Shown: positions 18,987 through 27,250 of the stretch, one piece after another
Position numbering within the stretch: the stretch's first letter is position 1
How the letters are laid out: every line of letters begins with the position of its first letter
DNA from: Kitasatospora albolonga
GTDB taxonomy: Bacteria > Actinomycetota > Actinomycetes > Streptomycetales > Streptomycetaceae
DNA: 64,000 bases
Reading direction: 5' to 3'
NCBI GenBank assembly: GCA_002082585.1
Contig: CP020563.1
Span: forward strand, 2,164,001 to 2,228,000
Notes under the pieces: generated by a model
The model's input: the letters and a program-made list of their open reading frames with translations, nothing else
Databases searched by the model: none
Told to the model about the DNA's origin: nothing
Position numbers and translations under genes: made by a program

Positions 18987-20804
18987 TTACTTGATCTTGT
19001 AGTTCTGGCCGAGTACGGCGGACACGTCGGCGTTGGCGGCAGGCTCGCCCTTCTTCACGGCCCCGGCGGGCAGCCCCAGGGTCTTGGCGACCTCCGTGGC
19101 CTTCTCCTTGTCCTTGGCGCTCCGGTAGAGGACGACGGACTCGGCCTCGGTGTCGGCCTTGCCGCCGCTCACGAAGGCGTAGCCGCCGTTGACGAGGGCG
19201 ATCCGGGCCGACTCCCCGGCGCGGTCGTCCCCGGTGGCGTTGCGGACGGCGACCCGGACGGGGGCGCCCGCCTCGGGGGCCTTCACCGTGCCGCCGAGGA
19301 CGTCCTTGACGACGCTGCGGGTGGCCGCGTCGGTGAGAGTGCCGTCGTCCTGGACCGGCAGCATCGTCGTCTTGTAGTCACCGACCTTGGCGCGCGAGGC
19401 CAGCTTGGCGAGCGAGGCGCCGAGGTCCTTCTCCGGCAGCGAGGGGTCCAGGACCTGCGCCAGCGTCTCCACGGTGACGGTCGCGGCCTTGGGGTCCTCC
19501 GAGATCTTACGCAGCACCGCGCGCATGACCTCCCCGAACCGGTTCAGCTGCTTGGCCTCGGCCTCGCCGGGGGCCAGGTAGGTGGCGTACGCGACGGCCA
19601 TCGGGCCGCTGAGCGTCTGCGCCTCCCCCTTCTTCACCAGCGGCGCGGCACCCTTCTTGGCGTCGGGCACATCGATGTCGGTGTCCATCTCGATGTTGCC
19701 GACCTGCTCGACGAGGATCTCCAGGTACGGGGTGTCCAGCCGCCAGGTTCCGCTGATCCTGGTGCCGAGGAGGGTTTCGATCGCCTCCCGGGTGCCGGTC
19801 CTGCCGTCGTCGTCCACGGACTTGCCCAGCGTGGTGCCGGCCCCGTCCTCGCCCGCGACGGCGAGCGTGTTCGGCAGCAGGACGGTGGTGCCCTGCTTGG
19901 TGGTGGCGTTGTCCACGAGGAGGGCGGTGGAGGTGCCGCCCTTCTTGGTGTTGTGCAGATGCACCACGATGACGTCACGCTGCTGCGCCCCGGCGGCGAC
20001 GGCCTTCTTCTCCTCGCCGCCGGAGAGGCCGGGGAGCAGATCGGCGGACCACAGGTAGCCGACCCCGCCGACGACCACGAGCACGGCGGCGACGATGAGC
20101 GCGATCATCCGGTTGCGGCCCTTGCGCCGCGCCTCCTCGCGCCGCTCGCTGCGGCTCTCGGTGAACTTGAGCCAGTCGATGACGTCCTCGGAGTCCTCGT
20201 CGGGCTCCTCGATGAACGAGAACTGCTCGGTGCGGTAGTCCGGCGCGGGACCGCGCTGCCCGGGGACGGCGGGATCGAGCTCCGCCGCGGAGGGCTCACG
20301 CCCGGGCGCCTGCTCGCGGTCGGACGGCACCTGCTCGCGTGCGGGCGGCGCGGCCGGTGGCGGGGCCTGTTCCGGTGCGGGGGCGGCGGCCTGCTGCGGG
20401 ATGTTCCACTGCTGCCCGGTGTCGACCGCGGCGGACTGCTGGGGCTGCTGCTGCCCGGTGGCGTAGCCGTAGTCGGTGTAGCCGCCGTACCCGTAACCCT
20501 GGTCCTGGGCCTGCCCCTGGCCGTACCCGTGGTCGGTGCTCCCGCCGCCCTGCTCCTGCTGGGGCTGCTGGCCCACGTAGGGGTCGTACGGCTGGGCCTG
20601 GGGCTGCTGGGAGTGGCCGTACGGGTCGTATCCGTACCCCGTGGCCTGGGCCTGGCCCTGCTGGGCGGCGTAGGGGTCGTACTGCTGCCCGCCCTGCTGT
20701 TGCCCCTGCTGCTGGTACACCGGCTGCCCGTACTCGTCGTAGCCGATGATCTGCGGCTGCTGGTAGTACGGGTCGTGGTCGTACGGGTTCTGTCGGTCGT
20801 TCAC
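18987..20804 (-). CDS. LCP-type cell-wall protein with LytR_C domain (degenerate LCP motifs)
   Basis: 605 residues. Residues 1-130 are Gln/Gly/Tyr-rich (QPQII, QQYDPY repeats) and disordered; one transmembrane helix lies at 232-252; an LCP (LytR-CpsA-Psr) domain at about 275-435; a clear LytR_C domain at 513-602. LCP enzymes attach wall glycopolymers to peptidoglycan. Here the usual IPRDT loop reads VLLPNTLAV (308-316) and the later YVRxR loop reads YATYL, so conserved phosphate-binding arginines appear missing; NRFGEVMRA retains one. GTG at 20804 follows GGAGAGGGG. S. coelicolor has a sporulation-linked LCP protein, PdtA, encoded in this chromosomal neighbourhood; whether this is its ortholog I cannot tell. 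Confidence 0.8.
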   Translation of the reverse strand: MNDRQNPYDHDPYYQQPQIIGYDEYGQPVYQQQGQQQGGQQYDPYAAQQGQAQATGYGYDPYGHSQQPQAQPYDPYVGQQPQQEQGGGSTDHGYGQGQAQDQGYGYGGYTDYGYATGQQQPQQSAAVDTGQQWNIPQQAAAPAPEQAPPPAAPPAREQVPSDREQAPGREPSAAELDPAVPGQRGPAPDYRTEQFSFIEEPDEDSEDVIDWLKFTESRSERREEARRKGRNRMIALIVAAVLVVVGGVGYLWSADLLPGLSGGEEKKAVAAGAQQRDVIVVHLHNTKKGGTSTALLVDNATTKQGTTVLLPNTLAVAGEDGAGTTLGKSVDDDGRTGTREAIETLLGTRISGTWRLDTPYLEILVEQVGNIEMDTDIDVPDAKKGAAPLVKKGEAQTLSGPMAVAYATYLAPGEAEAKQLNRFGEVMRAVLRKISEDPKAATVTVETLAQVLDPSLPEKDLGASLAKLASRAKVGDYKTTMLPVQDDGTLTDAATRSVVKDVLGGTVKAPEAGAPVRVAVRNATGDDRAGESARIALVNGGYAFVSGGKADTEAESVVLYRSAKDKEKATEVAKTLGLPAGAVKKGEPAANADVSAVLGQNYKIK

Positions 20805-20823
20805 CGGTGCCCCTCTCCGTGGC

Positions 20824-21441
20824 TCAGTCGCCGCGGTACAGCTGGCGCTTGTCGATGTAGCGGACCACACCGTCCGGCACCAGGTACCAGACCGGCTCCC
20901 CCTGCGCGACCCTCTCACGGCAGTCCGTGGACGAGATCGCCAGCGCGGGCACCTCCACGAGGGAGACACCGCCCTCGGGGAGTCCGTCGTCCGTGAGCAC
21001 GTGACCCGGCCGGGTCACACCGATGAAGTGGGAGAGCGAGAACAGCTCCTCCGCGTCGCGCCAGGTGAGGATCTGGGCGAGTGCGTCGGCGCCGGTGATG
21101 AAGAAGAGGTCCGCGTCGCCGTGGACCTCGCGCAGGTCCCGCAGCGTATCGATCGTGTACGTCGGTCCACCACGGTCGATGTCGCTGCGGCTGACCGAGA
21201 ACTGCGGGTTGGACGCGGTGGCGATGACCGTCATCAGATAGCGGTCCTCGGCCGGGGAGACGTTCTTGTGGCTCTTCTGCCACGGCTGCCCGGTCGGGAC
21301 GAACACGACCTCGTCGAGATGGAACTGGGCGGCCACTTCACTGGCCGCCACCAGGTGTCCATGATGAATCGGGTCAAACGTCCCGCCCATGACGCCGATG
21401 CGGCGTTTGCCGGGGCCGGTAGGCACTTCCTGCTCTCCCAT
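20824..21441 (-). CDS. nadD: nicotinate-nucleotide adenylyltransferase
   Basis: 205 residues. NadD makes deamido-NAD from nicotinate mononucleotide and ATP. The nucleotidyltransferase motif [12 protein letters not shown] is near residue 20, and the second motif reads [10 protein letters not shown], close to the usual ISSTxIR. ATG at 21441 is taken as start; a GTG 15 bases downstream with GGAG upstream is an equally good alternative, and a GTG at 21462 is less likely. It lies 19 bases upstream of the LCP gene on the same strand. Confidence 0.93.
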   Translation of the reverse strand: MGEQEVPTGPGKRRIGVMGGTFDPIHHGHLVAASEVAAQFHLDEVVFVPTGQPWQKSHKNVSPAEDRYLMTVIATASNPQFSVSRSDIDRGGPTYTIDTLRDLREVHGDADLFFITGADALAQILTWRDAEELFSLSHFIGVTRPGHVLTDDGLPEGGVSLVEVPALAISSTDCRERVAQGEPVWYLVPDGVVRYIDKRQLYRGD

Positions 21442-21479
21442 GCGTGCAGAGCCTACTGGCACAGCTGTACGCCTCCGCC

Positions 21480-21641
21480 TCAGCGGTCGCGGTTGAAGCG
21501 GGTGGTCACCCAGAGCAGGAACATCAGCGCGAAGAAAGTCAGACCGCCGATGAGGTAGGGGTTGAGGCTTTCGTGGTTGCCACCGCCCTCGCCCCCGGAG
21601 GCGAGGGTGACCAGCTGGTGTGCGGTGCTCGTGAGGCTCAT
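21480..21641 (-). CDS. small single-helix membrane protein
   Basis: 53 residues, [10 protein letters not shown] at the start, then a Gly-rich linker and one transmembrane helix ([20 protein letters not shown]) ending in a basic tail RFNRDR. Placed between nadD and another tiny membrane gene on the same strand. The Shine-Dalgarno sequence is weak. GC-biased third positions and the clean helix-plus-basic-tail design support a real gene. Function unknown. Confidence 0.65.
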   Translation of the reverse strand: MSLTSTAHQLVTLASGGEGGGNHESLNPYLIGGLTFFALMFLLWVTTRFNRDR

Positions 21642-21725
21642 CTTCGGCAGGACCTATCGATCGTGAGGCGGAAGGAAGACGTCGGGCACATCGTATGCGG
21701 GGCCCCCGGGCACGCTCACGCCGAC

Positions 21726-21878
21726 TCAGTCGTTGTCATCGGTGTTGCGGTAGCCGCGCAGCAGGAACCAGGCGAGCACCACCGCTCCGACGATCGAGAC
21801 CAGCAGCACGATCCGGAGGGTGTCCCCCGGTCCCTGTTCCGCGGCAGCGGCAGCAAGGGTGACGGCGATGTGCGGCAT
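21726..21878 (-). CDS. small single-helix membrane protein
   Basis: 50 residues: short Ala-rich N-terminus, one transmembrane helix ([19 protein letters not shown]) and a C-terminal [10 protein letters not shown] tail. ATG at 21878 has a strong GAGGAG at nine bases. It is upstream of 21480-21641 by 84 bases and divergent from the M48 protease gene. Role unknown; it may act as a small regulatory or assembly subunit. Confidence 0.7.
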   Translation of the reverse strand: MPHIAVTLAAAAAEQGPGDTLRIVLLVSIVGAVVLAWFLLRGYRNTDDND

Positions 21879-21896
21879 TTCGGGCGCTCCTCAAAG

Positions 21897-21905
21897 TTAT
21901 CCACA
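21897..21905. promoter_or_regulatory. DnaA-box consensus site
   Basis: TTATCCACA, a perfect nine-base match to the classical DnaA-box consensus, lies in the 111-base divergent gap between the small membrane gene and the M48 protease gene. A single box may occur by chance; listed because another perfect match occurs upstream of comEA. Confidence 0.3.
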
Positions 21906-21989
21906 GCCCCCCGCACACCGTAGCGCCAGCGCATACGCTGGGTTTCGTCCGGGGGGCGAGCAACGTCTCGTACGAACAGGGGGCCATCC

Positions 21990-23120
21990 ATGACCGACAG
22001 CAGTCACGAGAACGTGCCGAGCAGGGCGCGCAGGCGATTCCCCGGGATCTCGTCCCGGGCCTACGAGCACCCGGCGGACCGCTCGGCCCTGGTGGCCCTG
22101 CGCAGGCTCACCGGTTTCGACACCGTGTTCAAGGCGCTCAGCGGGCTGCTCCCCGAGCGCAGCCTGCGGCTGCTCTTCCTCTCCGACTCCGTGCGGGTGA
22201 GCGAGGCGCAGTTCGCGCACCTCCACGACATGCTGCGCGACGCGTGTTACATCCTGGACCTGGAGAAGGTCCCGCCGATGTACGTGAAGCAGGACCCGCA
22301 GCCCAACGCCATGTGCATCGGGCTCGACGAGCCGATCATCGTGGTGACCACCGGCCTGGTCGAGCTGCTCGACGAGGAGGAGATGCGGGCGGTGGTGGGC
22401 CACGAGGTGGGCCACGCGCTCTCCGGTCACTCGGTGTACCGGACGATACTGCTCTTCCTCACCAACCTGGCCGTGAAGGTCGCCTGGATTCCGCTGGGGA
22501 ACGTGGCGATCATGGCGATAGTGACGGCGCTGCGCGAGTGGTTCCGCAAGTCGGAGCTCTCCGCCGACCGGGCCGGACTCCTGGTGGGCCAGGACATCCA
22601 GGCGTCGATGCGCGGTCTGATGAAGATCGCCGGTGGCAACCACCTCCACGAGATGAACGTGGACGCCTTCCTGGCCCAGGCCGACGAGTACGAGAAGGGC
22701 GGGGACCTGCGGGACTCGGTCCTCAAGATCCTCAATGTGCTGCCCCGGACGCATCCCTTCACCACGGTGCGGGCCGCCGAGCTGAAGAAGTGGTCGGAGA
22801 CCCGGGACTACCAGCGGATCATGGACGGCCACTACCCCCGGCGCGACGAGGACAAGGACACCTCGGTGTCCGACTCATTCCGGGAGTCCGCCTCGCACTA
22901 CGCCGACACCGTGCGCACGAGCAAGGACCCGCTGATGAAGCTGGTCGGGGACATCGCCGGGGGCGCCGGGGACCTGGGCGGCAAGCTGCGCGACAAGTTC
23001 ACCGGTGGCGGTGGCGGGGGCGCGAAGGGCGGTGCGGGCGGTTCCGCTACGGACGGGGGCGGAACTCCCGGAGGGCCTGAGGGTCCTGAGGAGTCCGGGG
23101 AGGGGCCCCGGAAGGCGTAG
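21990..23120 (+). CDS. M48-family zinc metalloprotease
   Basis: 376 residues. The zinc motif is VVGHEVGHALSGH (HExxH form HEVGH), with the third ligand region SELSADRAGLL downstream, as in HtpX/Ste24-like proteases. A hydrophobic segment (SVYRTILLFLTNLAVKVAWI) follows the active site, so the enzyme is probably membrane-associated and could take part in envelope protein quality control. The C-terminus is a Gly/Ala low-complexity tail. ATG at 21990 has an AGGGGG upstream. Its last 74 bases overlap the 3' end of the opposite-strand gene 23047-24183. Confidence 0.85.
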   Translation: MTDSSHENVPSRARRRFPGISSRAYEHPADRSALVALRRLTGFDTVFKALSGLLPERSLRLLFLSDSVRVSEAQFAHLHDMLRDACYILDLEKVPPMYVKQDPQPNAMCIGLDEPIIVVTTGLVELLDEEEMRAVVGHEVGHALSGHSVYRTILLFLTNLAVKVAWIPLGNVAIMAIVTALREWFRKSELSADRAGLLVGQDIQASMRGLMKIAGGNHLHEMNVDAFLAQADEYEKGGDLRDSVLKILNVLPRTHPFTTVRAAELKKWSETRDYQRIMDGHYPRRDEDKDTSVSDSFRESASHYADTVRTSKDPLMKLVGDIAGGAGDLGGKLRDKFTGGGGGGAKGGAGGSATDGGGTPGGPEGPEESGEGPRKA

Positions 23121-24183
23121 CGCCCAGCGGTGCCAGGGTGCCGCAGAGTGCCGCCGCGGGCCGGCCCGAGGCGTACGGGTCGGTGGCCGCGGGACCCCGG
23201 TCGTCGGCCCGCTCCCCCGCCAGGAGCGGGCGCAGCGTCCCCGTGGCACCGGCCGAGCAGGACTGCGGTCCGGCCTGTACGTGGGCGGTGCGCAGCTCCA
23301 GCCGGTGCAGCCGCAGGTCCTCCCGGTCGAAGCGGAAGTGCAGCTCGCGGCGGACGGTGAAGAGGGACGCGCCGTCCTCCTTGCGGGGGCCGTCCGCCGG
23401 GCGCAGGGCGTAGGTGAAGGTGTGGTCCGAGACGACCTCCAGGGTGCCCGCGCCGTCCTCCGCGTACGAGAGGGTGCCCTGCACCCGGATCTGCGGGTCC
23501 GCGAGCTCGACCTGGGCCGGGTCGAAGCGGACCAGCCAGCCGGTGGCGGCGTGGAGCCCGTCGTCGGCGGGGCTGCTCAGGGACCGTTCGAACTGGCCCC
23601 GCTGGTCCGGGTCCAGGAGCTGTTCGACGGGGCGGCGGACCTGGCCGGTGAGGACGTCGGGGTTGAGCGAGGACTCCACCAGGTAGTCCTTGACGGTGGC
23701 GAGGGCGGTGGTGATCTGACTGTCGGAGAAGTTCTGTGTGCGCCGTACGGAGGGGAAGTTGATGCCCTCCGCACCGATCCGGAAGCCGGAGAGCGGGGCG
23801 GCCCGGTAGAGCCGCTCGGGTGATCCGGCGGGGACGGCCGCGCGGGGGGCGAGGGGCACCACGGTGGTCCGCAGCGGCTCGGCCCGCCGGGGCACGGGCT
23901 GCGGGTAGGGGTTGCGGAAGCCGATGTAGACGGCCGTGGCGAAGGCCAGGGCGATCAGGACGACCAGCACGATGGCGGCCCTGGAGCCGTGGCCCGCCGG
24001 GACCACCGGCTCCGGCAGGGTCCGTACGGCCCTGGCGTGCTCGCCCATCCGTTCCTGGGCCGAGAACTCCTGCATGCGGGCACTGCGAATGAACGATTCG
24101 TCGAAGACGAGCGAGCGGTACTCGTCCTCGCCGCCCTCGGGGTTCTCGGGCGGGCCGTTCGGGGGTTCTGAGCGGCCTGTCAT
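23047..24183 (-). CDS. membrane-anchored protein of unknown function (FDE-motif family)
   Basis: 378 residues. A cytoplasmic N-terminus contains LVFDESFIRSARMQEFSAQERM, then one transmembrane helix (AIVLVVLIALAFATAVYIGF), then about 280 extracytoplasmic residues with no motif I recognise (FRIGAEGINFPSV, LHFRFDREDLRLHRLEL). The next gene upstream on the same strand (24429-25004) shares the N-terminal motif. ATG at 24183 follows GGGAG. Actinobacterial pairs of this sort next to proA-proB appear in Streptomyces, and genes in this neighbourhood have been linked to the spore-wall machinery, but I assign no function. Confidence 0.72.
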   Translation of the reverse strand: MTGRSEPPNGPPENPEGGEDEYRSLVFDESFIRSARMQEFSAQERMGEHARAVRTLPEPVVPAGHGSRAAIVLVVLIALAFATAVYIGFRNPYPQPVPRRAEPLRTTVVPLAPRAAVPAGSPERLYRAAPLSGFRIGAEGINFPSVRRTQNFSDSQITTALATVKDYLVESSLNPDVLTGQVRRPVEQLLDPDQRGQFERSLSSPADDGLHAATGWLVRFDPAQVELADPQIRVQGTLSYAEDGAGTLEVVSDHTFTYALRPADGPRKEDGASLFTVRRELHFRFDREDLRLHRLELRTAHVQAGPQSCSAGATGTLRPLLAGERADDRGPAATDPYASGRPAAALCGTLAPLGATPSGAPPRTPQDPQALREFRPRP

Positions 24184-24428
24184 GACGTCGTCTCCCGATC
24201 TCGCACCACCGGTCAGCGAGAAGCCCCCGGGAAGCGAGGGGGCACATCTTCAGAGTAGGTCGATCGGCGCGTACGTAAACGCGGAGAGCGGCGGCAAGTG
24301 GTCCGCGCGGGTCACCGCCGGACGGGTGACGCGCGAGTGCCGGGCGCGTGCCGGGCGGCCCGGGGAGGGGGTGCGTGGACGGCCGGGCCATGCGTGGACG
24401 GTCGGGGGCTGCGGGTGCGCGGGGCCGT

Positions 24429-25004
24429 TCAGGGGGTGCGGGGGGTGGCGGAGACCGCCGGGCGGGAGTGGTCGGCGGAGGCCGACGGGACCGCCCCGGG
24501 CTTGTCCACACCGCTGGTCACCGGCGGCGGCACCGAGTCCTGGCGGTGGGCCGAGGCGCCCCGGTAGACGGCGGTGAAGGCGAGGACGACCATCCCGACG
24601 CCCATCACCAGGGCCAGCAGCCAGGCGACCGGGCGGTGCCAGCGGGCGGCGCCCCGGTAGCGCCGGAGTCCCCCGCCCGGGCCGTAGGAGCCCTGGGCGG
24701 TCTCGTCGTCGCGGTCCGGTTCGTAGTCGAGGTCCTGGGGGTCGTGATAGCCCCGGGACCGCCCGTAGGAGCCGTACTCGCCGTCCGTGGGGCGCCTGCT
24801 GCGGCGGGCCCGGGCGGCGTCGGCCTGCGCGCGGGCCTCCGCCGCGGCGAGGAGACGCTCCACGGCGGTGGGTTCATGGACGGTGGCGGCCCGGACGAAG
24901 TCCTCGTCGAACACCACGGAGGCGAAGTCCTCGTCCGCGCCCCCGCGGTCGTCGTCGGGCTCCCAGCCGTCCGGAAACGGCTTGCCCCCCACGTCGTCCG
25001 GCAC
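24429..25004 (-). CDS. membrane protein of unknown function, partner of the FDE-motif protein
   Basis: 191 residues. The N-terminal half has FASVVFDEDFVRAATVHEPTAVERL, matching the motif of the 23047-24183 protein, then an Arg-rich cytoplasmic stretch, a transmembrane helix (PVAWLLALVMGVGMVVLAFTAVY) and only a short extracytoplasmic tail. I prefer GTG at 25004 (VPDDVGGKPFPDG); ATG at 25079 with AAGGA upstream is a possible longer start. The shared motif suggests the two proteins bind a common cytoplasmic partner. Confidence 0.68.
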   Translation of the reverse strand: MPDDVGGKPFPDGWEPDDDRGGADEDFASVVFDEDFVRAATVHEPTAVERLLAAAEARAQADAARARRSRRPTDGEYGSYGRSRGYHDPQDLDYEPDRDDETAQGSYGPGGGLRRYRGAARWHRPVAWLLALVMGVGMVVLAFTAVYRGASAHRQDSVPPPVTSGVDKPGAVPSASADHSRPAVSATPRTP

Positions 25005-25086
25005 GGATTCAGCGTAGCCCCGCGGGGACCTTTTGGGCAGGTGCTCCGCCAATTCGCCCGGCGAACGGCTGGGGAACATGCGGCCG

Positions 25087-25240
25087 GTCCTTGCCCCGTG
25101 GGCGTAAACCCGGCCGTACGAGCCCGCAAGGCCCCGTAGGCGTAAGCCGACCTTCCCCCGTACGCACGCCGACCAGACCGCGTGCGTACGCCCAGCCCCC
25201 TGTGCGTACGCTCACCAGCCCCCGTACGTACGCACCGCCC
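25087..25240. repeat. cluster of CGTACG palindromes in an intergenic gap
   Basis: The gap between the FDE-motif gene and proA contains repeated GCGTACGC / CCGTACGCAC units (near 25160, 25186, 25204 and 25224) separated by C-rich spacers such as CCAGCCCCC. A similar run lies at 33100-33180, 3' of a polyol-phosphate transferase gene. Both runs lie 3' of minus-strand genes. Confidence 0.5.
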
Positions 25241-25258
25241 CCGACCCGCCCGTCGGCG

Positions 25259-26542
25259 TTACCGGGTGTGGCCGTCGCCGGTCACGATGTACTTCGTGGA
25301 GGTCAGCTCCGGCAGGCCCATCGGGCCGCGCGCGTGCAGCTTCTGCGTGGAGATGCCGATCTCGGCGCCGAAGCCGAACTGGCCGCCATCTGTGAAGCGC
25401 GTGGAGGCGTTGACGGCGACCGTGGTCGAATCGACCAGCTGGGTGAACCGGCGGGCCGCCGCCTGCGAGGTCGTCACGATCGCCTCGGTGTGGCCGGAGG
25501 ACCAGAGCCGGATGTGGGCCACCGCCGCGTCCAGCGAGTCCACGACCGCCGCCGCGATGTCGTACGAGAGGTACTCGGTCTCCCAGTCCTCCGTCGTCGC
25601 CGCGACCACGGTGGCCTTGGTCCCCCCGGCGTGCGCGAGGACGTGCTCGTCGCCGTGCACGGTGACCCCGGCCTCGGCCAGGGCGTCCAGGGCGAGCGGC
25701 AGGAAGGCGTCGGCGACGTCCTTGTGGACGAGGAGGGTCTCGGCGGCGTTGCAGACGCTGGGGCGCTGGGCCTTGGAGTTGATGAGGATGTCGACGGCCA
25801 TGGACAGGTCCGTCTGCGCGTCGACGTAGACGTGGCAGTTGCCGGTGCCGGTCTCGATGACGGGGACCGTGGACTCCTCGACGACCGTGCGGATCAGCGA
25901 GGCGCCGCCGCGCGGGATGAGGACGTCGACCAGACCGCGGGCCCGCATCAGCTCCCGTACGGAGTCGCGGCTCTCGCCCGGGACGAGCTGGACCGCGTCG
26001 GCGGGGAGGCCCGAGCCGCCGACGGCGTCGCGCAGGACCCGTACGAGGGCGGTGTTGGAGGCGTACGCGGAGGAGGAGCCGCGCAGCAGGACCGCGTTGC
26101 CGGACTTCAGGCAGAGGGCGGCGGCGTCCACGGTGACGTTGGGGCGGGCCTCGTAGATGATGCCGACCACGCCGAGGGGGACGCGGACCTGGCGCAGGTC
26201 GATGCCGTTGGGCAGGGTCGAGCCGCGCACCACCTCGCCGACCGGATCGGGCAGCGCGGCCACGTCCCGTACATCGGCGGCGATGGCGCGGATGCGCTCC
26301 GGGGTGAGGGTGAGCCGGTCGATGATGCCCTCGCTCGTACCGGCCTCGCGGGCCCGCTCGACGTCCTGCGCGTTGGCCTCGACGATCTCGGCGGTCCGCA
26401 CTTCGAGGGCGTCGGCGATGGCCAGCAGCGCGTCGTCCTTGGCGGCGCGCGGAAGTGGCGCGATATCTGCGGCGGCGGCACGGGCCCGGTAGGCGGCCTG
26501 CGCGACCGGGGAGAGGTTGTCGTAGGGCGAGAGCGTGGTCAT
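25259..26542 (-). CDS. proA: gamma-glutamyl-phosphate reductase
   Basis: 427 residues. ProA reduces gamma-glutamyl phosphate to glutamate semialdehyde in proline synthesis. The aldehyde-dehydrogenase-like active site is [11 protein letters not shown] (catalytic Cys), with [24 protein letters not shown] for NADPH binding and the ending [20 protein letters not shown] at 26542 lacks a Shine-Dalgarno sequence and is instead directly preceded by a perfect 10-bp inverted repeat. It is in the same direction as proB but separated by one gene. Confidence 0.96.
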   Translation of the reverse strand: MTTLSPYDNLSPVAQAAYRARAAAADIAPLPRAAKDDALLAIADALEVRTAEIVEANAQDVERAREAGTSEGIIDRLTLTPERIRAIAADVRDVAALPDPVGEVVRGSTLPNGIDLRQVRVPLGVVGIIYEARPNVTVDAAALCLKSGNAVLLRGSSSAYASNTALVRVLRDAVGGSGLPADAVQLVPGESRDSVRELMRARGLVDVLIPRGGASLIRTVVEESTVPVIETGTGNCHVYVDAQTDLSMAVDILINSKAQRPSVCNAAETLLVHKDVADAFLPLALDALAEAGVTVHGDEHVLAHAGGTKATVVAATTEDWETEYLSYDIAAAVVDSLDAAVAHIRLWSSGHTEAIVTTSQAAARRFTQLVDSTTVAVNASTRFTDGGQFGFGAEIGISTQKLHARGPMGLPELTSTKYIVTGDGHTR

Positions 26543-26571
26543 GCCCGCAGAGTAATGCGCGCTCTGCGGGC
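26543..26571 (-). promoter_or_regulatory. perfect inverted repeat touching the proA start codon
   Basis: On the minus strand GCCCGCAGAG (26562-26571) and CTCTGCGGGC (26543-26552) flank nine bases and end at the base before ATG. It could be an operator, or an RNA hairpin occupying the translation start of a gene that has no Shine-Dalgarno sequence. Confidence 0.55.
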
Positions 26572-26631
26572 ATACGGCACGTATCCCGTGATGCGAGACG
26601 ACCGGCCCGAGGGGCGGTCACCCCCCGGAGG

Positions 26632-27000
26632 TCAGTACGGATGCACGCCGACGGGGGCGGCGGGCGGCGGCCCGTACCCCTCGGCGATGCGCTGGTGGTA
26701 CGTCTCGCGGTCGATGACCTCGAGGCCGACGATCTTCCACGGCGGGAGCTGGGCGGTGGAGCGGTGCTCGCCCCAGAGACGCAGCGCGACGGCGGCCGCG
26801 TCGTGCAGATCGCGGGCCTCTTCCCAGTAGCGGATCTCCGCGTGGTCGCCCGCGTAGCGGCTGGTCAGCAGGAAGGGATGGTCGTGCGCGAGCTGTTCCA
26901 GGCCGCGTCTGACCTCCCCCAGCGGGGTCTCGGCCCCGGACACGCTGAGGGTGATGTGCCACAGCTTCGACTGCGGCTGGTTCTCCTGCCGCTCCGTCAC
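26632..27000 (-). CDS. conserved-looking protein of unknown function between proA and proB
   Basis: 122 residues: LWHITLSVSGAETPLGEVRRGLEQLAHDHPFLLTSRYAGDHAE then IRYWEEARDLHDAAAVALRLWGEH and a Pro-rich end GYGPPPAAPVGVHPY. The alternating strand-helix pattern suggests a small alpha/beta ferredoxin-like fold; no active site is visible. I chose GTG at 27000 after CAGGAG; spacing is short, and a start further upstream up to 27123 is possible but the sequence there is unconserved in character. Position between proA and proB suggests nothing firm about function. Confidence 0.7.
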   Translation of the reverse strand: MTERQENQPQSKLWHITLSVSGAETPLGEVRRGLEQLAHDHPFLLTSRYAGDHAEIRYWEEARDLHDAAAVALRLWGEHRSTAQLPPWKIVGLEVIDRETYHQRIAEGYGPPPAAPVGVHPY

Positions 27001-27250
27001 CGGCTCCTGTTCGGCGGTGCCTCCCAGGGGCGGGTTCCGGTCGAGATCAGCCCCCGCTCCGACGCTCGTCAGGGCGCGGCTGCCCGTGCCTCGGGGCGAC
27101 GCCCCCGGGCGCGCTCGTCTCACCGGCGGCCTCCTGTGATGTGTTGCTGTGCGGACCCCTGATTCCCCGCTACAAAGTGGACCAGCCCGGAGCCGGGCAT
27201 GGGGCGGTTTTGGTAAAGGTCACTGCCGGACAGCGGGACTTTCAGCCGTT

